Below are positions 4,461 to 7,885 of a stretch of 7,885 nt of DNA, in pieces. Each line of letters opens with the position of its first letter. The first letter of the stretch is position 1. A program made the translations under genes and the position numbers. Source of the stretch: Candidatus Woesearchaeota archaeon. GTDB lineage: Archaea > Nanobdellota > Nanobdellia > Woesearchaeales > UBA525. The notes beneath the pieces were generated by a model, which saw only the letters and a program-made list of their open reading frames with translations, had not been told where the DNA came from and did no database searches. The DNA is taken from positions 1-7,885 of the forward strand of contig RFKA01000064.1 in NCBI GenBank assembly GCA_003694385.1, in the 5' to 3' direction.

Positions 4461-6182
4461 ATGAATCCTCATGATTTCGCGCGTATCCTCGCCCTCCGGA
4501 ACGCGGTGAAGTTCAAGGGCAGGGCGAGCCCGGGCGCGCTCGTCGGCGCGATGATCGCCGAGTTCCCCGAGCAGAAGAACGACAGGAAGGGGCTCATGAG
4601 CATCATCAACGCCGCCGTGGAGGCCGTGAACGCGCTCTCACTCGACGAGCAGAAGGCGGAGCTCCTCGAGCACGACCCAAACTATTTCGCTGAGGAGCGC
4701 GAGAAGAGGAAGGCGCGCAGGGAAGCGCGCCAGGACCTCCCCCCATTGCGGGGCGCGGAGCAAGGAAAGGTTGTGACGCGCATCCCTCCGGAGCCGAGCA
4801 AGTACAATCACCTCGGCCACGCGCTGAGCTTCCTCATCAACTATCTCTACGCGCGGAAATACGACGGCAAAGTCATCCTGCGCTTCGAGGACACGAATCC
4901 CGAGAAGGAATCGCAGGAGTTCGTCGACGCGATGCGCAGTGACGTGCTCGAGTACCTCGCGATCACGCCGGACAAGGAATTGTTCGTGAGCGACGATATG
5001 CCACGGTTCTATGCCGTCGCGGAAGAACTCATCGCGCAGGGGCACGCCTACACCTGCAATTGCCCAAGCGAAGCGATGAGTAAAGCGCGGCGCGAGATGA
5101 AGGAGTGCGGACATCGAACAGCTTCGCCCGAGGAAGTGAAGAAGCACTGGGATCTGATGCAGAAAGGGCGCGGGGACTTGGTGCTCCGCCTCAAGATTGA
5201 TATGCAGCACAAGAACGCGGTGATGCGCGACCCCGTCATTTTCCGCGTCATCACGAACGAGCATTACCGGCAGGGAACAAAGTACAAGGTGTGGCCGATG
5301 TACGACTTCGAGAACGCGCTTGAGGATTCGTGGACGGGCGTGACGCACGTCCTCCGGAGCAACGAGTTCGAGTCGCGTATTGAGCTCCATAACTACATCA
5401 AGGACTTGCTCGGGCTGCAGAAACAAGTTGTGCAACAGTATGGCCGCTTCAATATCACGGGGGCGACGACGCAAGGCAGGGAGATTCGCCGGCTCATCGA
5501 GGAGGGAAGCGTTACTGGCTGGGATGACCCGCGCCTCATCACGCTCCGGGCCCTCAAGCGCCGTGGCATCGTGAAGGAGGCGCTCTATGAGCTCGCGAAG
5601 CGTTGCGGGATGAGCAAGACGAACACGAACATCGACTACAGCGTGCTCGCCGCGATTAACCGGCAGCTTCTCGACGAGGAGGCAGACCGTTACAGTTTTG
5701 TGCGCGACCCCGTCGCGATTAAGGTGTCACGCTGGCCTGCAACACTGAGGCGTGTTGAGCTGAAGCTCCACCCGCACAAGCGCCGCGGGGGGCGCACGAT
5801 GGAACTCGACGGCTCGTTCTACATCACCAAGAAAGACTTCGAACGCGTGAAGGACGGCCGCGTCTTCCGGCTCATCGACACGGCGAACCTGCGCTATGAT
5901 GCAGAGTCTGACACGTTCATGTTTCATTCGGGAACGATTGAGGAGTTCCGCTCGGTGCCTGAGCAGGAACGTTATGGGCTCATTAATTATTCGCCTGTCC
6001 AGGGCGCCCAGCAAGCGCGCGTGCTCGTCGTCGAGGACGGGCAGCTCGTCTGGCATGAAGGCGTGCTCGAGCCAAGCGCGAAACTCTCGCCCGGCGTCAT
6101 CGTCCAGCTCGAGCGTTACGGCTTTGCCCGCCTCGACGAAGTCAAGGATGGTGTTTTCTCGTTCTGGTTCGCTCACGAGTAA
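4461..6182 (+). CDS. gltX: Glutamyl-tRNA synthetase, archaeal/eukaryotic type
   Basis: This cytosolic class I enzyme charges tRNA with glutamate. The 573 residues match the archaeal family in length and order: an N-terminal helical domain (about 1-100), a Rossmann catalytic domain, and a C-terminal beta-barrel anticodon-binding region (from about 400). The HIGH signature appears as HLGH (117-120) within PPEPSKYNHLGH, followed by ILRFEDTNP (139-147). C199, C201, C216 and H218 form a zinc-binding insert, as in archaeal GluRS. GWDDPRL (353-359) marks the KMSKS loop, but the signature just before it reads TTQGREI (336-342), without the family's usual lysine. If the genome lacks GlnRS, the enzyme is probably non-discriminating and also makes Glu-tRNA(Gln) for amidation. 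The start fits the TATA box. Confidence 0.96.
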   Translation: MNPHDFARILALRNAVKFKGRASPGALVGAMIAEFPEQKNDRKGLMSIINAAVEAVNALSLDEQKAELLEHDPNYFAEEREKRKARREARQDLPPLRGAEQGKVVTRIPPEPSKYNHLGHALSFLINYLYARKYDGKVILRFEDTNPEKESQEFVDAMRSDVLEYLAITPDKELFVSDDMPRFYAVAEELIAQGHAYTCNCPSEAMSKARREMKECGHRTASPEEVKKHWDLMQKGRGDLVLRLKIDMQHKNAVMRDPVIFRVITNEHYRQGTKYKVWPMYDFENALEDSWTGVTHVLRSNEFESRIELHNYIKDLLGLQKQVVQQYGRFNITGATTQGREIRRLIEEGSVTGWDDPRLITLRALKRRGIVKEALYELAKRCGMSKTNTNIDYSVLAAINRQLLDEEADRYSFVRDPVAIKVSRWPATLRRVELKLHPHKRRGGRTMELDGSFYITKKDFERVKDGRVFRLIDTANLRYDAESDTFMFHSGTIEEFRSVPEQERYGLINYSPVQGAQQARVLVVEDGQLVWHEGVLEPSAKLSPGVIVQLERYGFARLDEVKDGVFSFWFAHE

Positions 6183-6230
6183 AGGCGGTGGGATGCCAAA
6201 TTGCGCTAGGAGGGGCGCTAGAAGCAAAAA

Positions 6231-6239
6231 GTATAAAAA
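6231..6239 (+). promoter_or_regulatory. TATA box of the histone-fold gene
   Basis: TATAAAAAG predicts a start near 6261 and a leader of about 40 nt. Unlike the leaderless genes, this one then has a clear ribosome site, GAGGTG (6291-6296), seven bases before ATG 6303. Confidence 0.55.
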
Positions 6240-6302
6240 GAAGGCGCTGCTTGTCCTCGGTGGAGGGTGTGAGCCTTTCAAAAATACATACGAGGTGTAA
6301 CT

Positions 6303-6464
6303 ATGCTGGTTGTAAAGGCAAAGATTAAGGATTACACGACAGGTTACAACGTCGCTGGCGACTTCGCCGAGGCCTTGAACGAGAAGGTCGTCGCGCTCAT
6401 CAAGGACGCGGTGAAGCGCGCGGATGGCAATGGCCGACGCACAGTCATGGCGAAGGACCTGTAA
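6303..6464 (+). CDS. Minimal histone-fold protein, 53 residues
   Basis: The sequence opens MLVVKAKIKDY, then NVAGDFAEALNEKVVALIK (residues 16-34) aligns with helix 2 of archaeal histones (VSDDARIALAKVLEEM in HMf-type proteins, from memory). It ends NGRRTVMAKDL (43-53), matching the loop 2 signature (AGRKTIKAEDI). The chain stops right there, so the third helix, usually about 10 residues more, is missing or reduced to a turn. It is likely a DNA-associated or dimerising small chromatin protein, or a partner of a full-length histone. ATG 6303 is supported by GAGGTG upstream and a TATA box at 6231. The last 20 bp overlap the 3' end of the opposing gene. It is too short for most ORF callers but has a clear family signature. 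Confidence 0.85.
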   Translation: MLVVKAKIKDYTTGYNVAGDFAEALNEKVVALIKDAVKRADGNGRRTVMAKDL

Positions 6465-6735
6465 GCTCTTTTTCTCTTATTTTCTCTTTTAGTTTCTCAA
6501 AGAGCCTCCTGAACCGCAGTGTTGTTTCTAGCGGGAGTTCGTTCCGGCGGCGATAGCTCTCGAAACTGTGCTCGAGCGCCTCCACGTCATCGAGAAGCCG
6601 GGAGAGCACGACGCTGCGCTCGCTCGGTACCGGAGTGAATGGCGCGACGGGGGGCGACGGCGCGGCGAGCTCTGCGGCGTGCCGTTTCGCGCTCTTCGCG
6701 AGCACTAAGAATGCGTAATGCTGGACGACGCTCAT
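6445..6735 (-). CDS. Small helical protein, coupled to the upstream coiled-coil gene
   Basis: This 96-residue protein is not recognised. It has an N-terminal helix-like part (MSVVQHYAFLVLAKSAKRHAAE), a short Pro-rich linker (about 26-37), and a charged helical C-terminal half ending in KEKIREKELTGPSP. There is no signal peptide, membrane segment or cysteine. Its ATG overlaps the TGA of the preceding gene (ATGA, 6732-6735), so translation is probably coupled and the partners may form a complex. At the other end its stop lies inside the histone-fold gene, with a 20-bp tail-to-tail overlap. The ATGA junction is the best evidence that the gene is real. Confidence 0.7.
   Translation of the reverse strand: MSVVQHYAFLVLAKSAKRHAAELAAPSPPVAPFTPVPSERSVVLSRLLDDVEALEHSFESYRRRNELPLETTLRFRRLFEKLKEKIREKELTGPSP
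6466..6494 (+). terminator. Pyrimidine/T-rich terminator of the histone-fold gene
   Basis: Directly after the TAA comes a run of T-tracts (CTCTTTTTCTCTTATTTTCT and on), a classic archaeal oligo-T terminator. It lies inside the opposing gene, where it encodes the Lys/Glu-rich end of that protein. Confidence 0.7.
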
Positions 6736-7394
6736 TTCGGGATTGTACCCCAGTCAGGTTTCTTGCTGAACGAGGCAAAGGGGTCGTCTGGCTCGCCAGG
6801 AGCGGCTTGTCCTGGTGGGGCTTGCCCTTGTGATACCTGCCCAAGGGGGGCCTGCGCTTGCGCGGGCTGCGGAGCACCGGGTGGGGGAGGAGGGACTGCC
6901 CACGCGTCCTGCTGACCGGCTGCTTGCCCTGGTGGGGGTCCCCAGTCACTTGTGCCGGGCGGTGGCGGCGGAGCGTCTGGCACTCCCTGAGGCGCAGCTG
7001 GGGCGCCGGGTGGCGTATCCTTGAAGGGGTTCGGCGCGGGCTTCTCGTCGAGCTTCTTGAAATGCTCTTTGAGCTCTTTAAGCAGGTCGGCAATGAGGAG
7101 CACCCCCTCGCCGAGTTTCTCGTTCTGCTTCATGAGAATATTGAGTTTGTGCGACTGCGTCTCGTCACGGTAATCGCGCACGATTTCATCACTCGCGCCC
7201 TGGAGAATACTGACGAATTTCTGCAGGTTCACGTTCACCTGGGCCATCATGTTATAGAGGTCCCGTGCGTGCTGGCCCTCCCCGAGGGGGTTGCGCTTGA
7301 GCTTCTCGACTTCGTTGAGCAGATAGTCCAGCTGTTTCTTCGGGACGAGTTCGTACTCCTCGCCGTCTTTAGAAATATGCTTCGTCTCGGCCAT
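6732..7394 (-). CDS. Coiled-coil protein with Pro/Gln-rich tail
   Basis: This 220-residue protein has two parts. Residues 1-118 are charged and helical with coiled-coil spacing, beginning MAETKHISKDGEEYELVPKK, with a second helix at NILMKQNEKLGEGVLLIADL (85-104). From memory this resembles a conserved DPANN hypothetical family that opens with a YELVxKK motif, but I cannot verify it. Residues 119-205 are a disordered Pro/Ala/Gln/Gly tail with two PPPPPG blocks (142-147, 168-173) and three Trp sites (SDWG 149-152, DAW 163-165, PDWG 213-216). ATG 7394 is set by GAGGTGGG upstream and a TATA box at 7430. There is no signal peptide, so it is cytosolic. It is the first gene of a two-gene operon. Scaffold-like behaviour is an inference. 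Confidence 0.8.
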   Translation of the reverse strand: MAETKHISKDGEEYELVPKKQLDYLLNEVEKLKRNPLGEGQHARDLYNMMAQVNVNLQKFVSILQGASDEIVRDYRDETQSHKLNILMKQNEKLGEGVLLIADLLKELKEHFKKLDEKPAPNPFKDTPPGAPAAPQGVPDAPPPPPGTSDWGPPPGQAAGQQDAWAVPPPPPGAPQPAQAQAPLGQVSQGQAPPGQAAPGEPDDPFASFSKKPDWGTIPK

Positions 7395-7429
7395 ACCCCA
7401 CCTCTTCTGGGCTCTCTAGAGGGCTATGG

Positions 7430-7440
7430 TATATAAGCTT
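7430..7440 (-). promoter_or_regulatory. TATA box and ribosome site of the coiled-coil/Pro-rich operon
   Basis: AAGCTTATATA on the minus strand predicts a start near 7408. GAGGTGGG (7396-7403) then lies just before ATG 7394, giving a short leader with a strong ribosome site. Confidence 0.65.
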
Positions 7441-7483
7441 TTCGAGAAAAGAGAAGCATGAGATGCCACGTGTCCTCGTGGAG

Positions 7484-7501
7484 AAAGAAAACAGTAAAAA
7501 A
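7484..7501 (-). terminator. T-rich terminator after the secreted Cys-rich gene
   Basis: On the minus strand, T6 (7496-7501) and T4 (7488-7491) tracts follow the TAA at 7528, within about 45 nt. A hairpin CCACG...CGTGG (7466-7481) lies just beyond. Confidence 0.55.
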
Positions 7502-7527
7502 GTTTTATGCGGCCTGGCTGCATACCC

Positions 7528-7885
7528 TTAGTAGCACGCGCCGTTGCTACAACCAATGTAGGTGCCGTTCATATTGCTGCAGTTCTTCTCGACATACCTG
7601 ATCTGGTTTGCGCGGTTGCAGAAGTATTCTGTCAGCCGCTCGGCATCGACGCAGGTGTCCGTCGCTGTCGAGTACTGTCCGTTGCCAACCTGGATGACAG
7701 TGCCGCGAACGTCGTAGACAAGCCCTCCGTCGGAGTCCGTACAGTTTCCTGGGACTCCGCAGTCAGCAGGACAACTGCCAATTTCTTCAGGCTCACACAC
7801 ACCATCACCACAATTCGTCTCATCAGTATCATTCAAACCAACACAACCAGGATCAGCAGGATAATCAGTCAAATTATCCCCATCA
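7528..7885 (-). CDS. Secreted Cys-rich modular protein, C-terminal part only
   Basis: The gene runs off the window; 118 C-terminal residues are visible and the start is outside. The visible part opens with DGDNLTDYPADPGC, an Asp-rich calcium-binding-like repeat common in archaeal and bacterial exported proteins. Next comes a CGDGVCEPEE...CPADC module. The last module begins NCTDSDGG, continues GTVIQVGNG, TDTCVDAERLTEYFC and ends CSNGACY, a Cys-rich end domain I recall from DPANN surface proteins. Abundant cysteines imply an oxidised extracellular protein. An apparent TTG start at 7872 is an artefact, since the frame stays open to the window edge. Codon use changes abruptly at 7764/7765. A role in surface attachment is plausible but inferred. 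Confidence 0.85.
   Translation of the reverse strand, partial: DGDNLTDYPADPGCVGLNDTDETNCGDGVCEPEEIGSCPADCGVPGNCTDSDGGLVYDVRGTVIQVGNGQYSTATDTCVDAERLTEYFCNRANQIRYVEKNCSNMNGTYIGCSNGACY

Noticed and set aside
4638..5474. Long minus-strand ORF within gltX
   Set aside because: It is a shadow caused by the GC-rich third positions of gltX; its protein is Arg/Leu/Val-rich without any domain, while gltX is unmistakable.
6193..6300. Lys-rich 35-residue ORF between gltX and the histone gene
   Set aside because: It spans the TATA box and the ribosome site of the histone gene, so it is better explained as a leader region.
6587..7093. 168-residue Arg/Pro-rich minus-strand ORF
   Set aside because: It is an off-frame reading of the Pro-rich tail of the 220-residue gene and lacks start signals.
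1..7885. CRISPR, transposon, integrase, toxin-antitoxin or defence system
   Set aside because: I found no regularly spaced repeats, terminal inverted repeats or transposase motifs. No gene pair carries a toxin or nuclease signature that I recognise.

Overview
The window looks archaeal. TATA-type promoters sit about 26 bp upstream of several ATG codons, so many first genes are probably leaderless. Other signs are tRNA genes without encoded CCA, a tRNA(CAT) with an intron at the canonical archaeal 37/38 site, an archaeal/eukaryotic-type glutamyl-tRNA synthetase, and a minimal histone-fold protein. The short genes, tight spacing, secreted Cys-rich modules and many orphan proteins suggest a small-genome DPANN-like lineage (Woesearchaeota/Pacearchaeota or relatives) with fairly GC-rich DNA. 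That placement is an inference.

Layout. 59-141 (-): tRNA-Ser(CGA). 226-606 (-) and 776-1177 (+): two divergent genes for small membrane-anchored proteins, one with four CX3C motifs and one coiled-coil. 1375-2760 (+): a secreted 461-residue orphan. 2801-2933 (-): intron-containing tRNA(CAT). 2977-3706 (-): a two-gene operon, orphan then HIT hydrolase. 3864-4241 (-): a cluster of three tRNA-Ala genes with anticodons GGC, TGC and CGC. 4461-6182 (+): gltX. 6303-6464 (+): 53-residue histone-fold protein. 6445-7394 (-): a coupled pair, coiled-coil/Pro-rich protein then a small helical protein, whose end overlaps the histone gene tail-to-tail. 7528-7885 (-): the C-terminal end of a secreted Cys-rich modular protein that runs off the window.

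Functionally the window mixes translation (five tRNAs, GluRS), chromatin (histone fold), nucleotide hydrolysis (HIT) and cell-surface or exported proteins. I see no CRISPR array, transposase, integrase or recognisable defence system. The points most worth a second look are: a tRNA-Ala(CGC) in which both partners of the near-universal G18-U55 tertiary pair are changed (A18/G55); an abrupt codon-usage switch inside the last gene; the altered KMSKS region of the GluRS; the four-CX3C anchored protein; the very short histone; and the Pro/Trp-motif protein with its translationally coupled partner.
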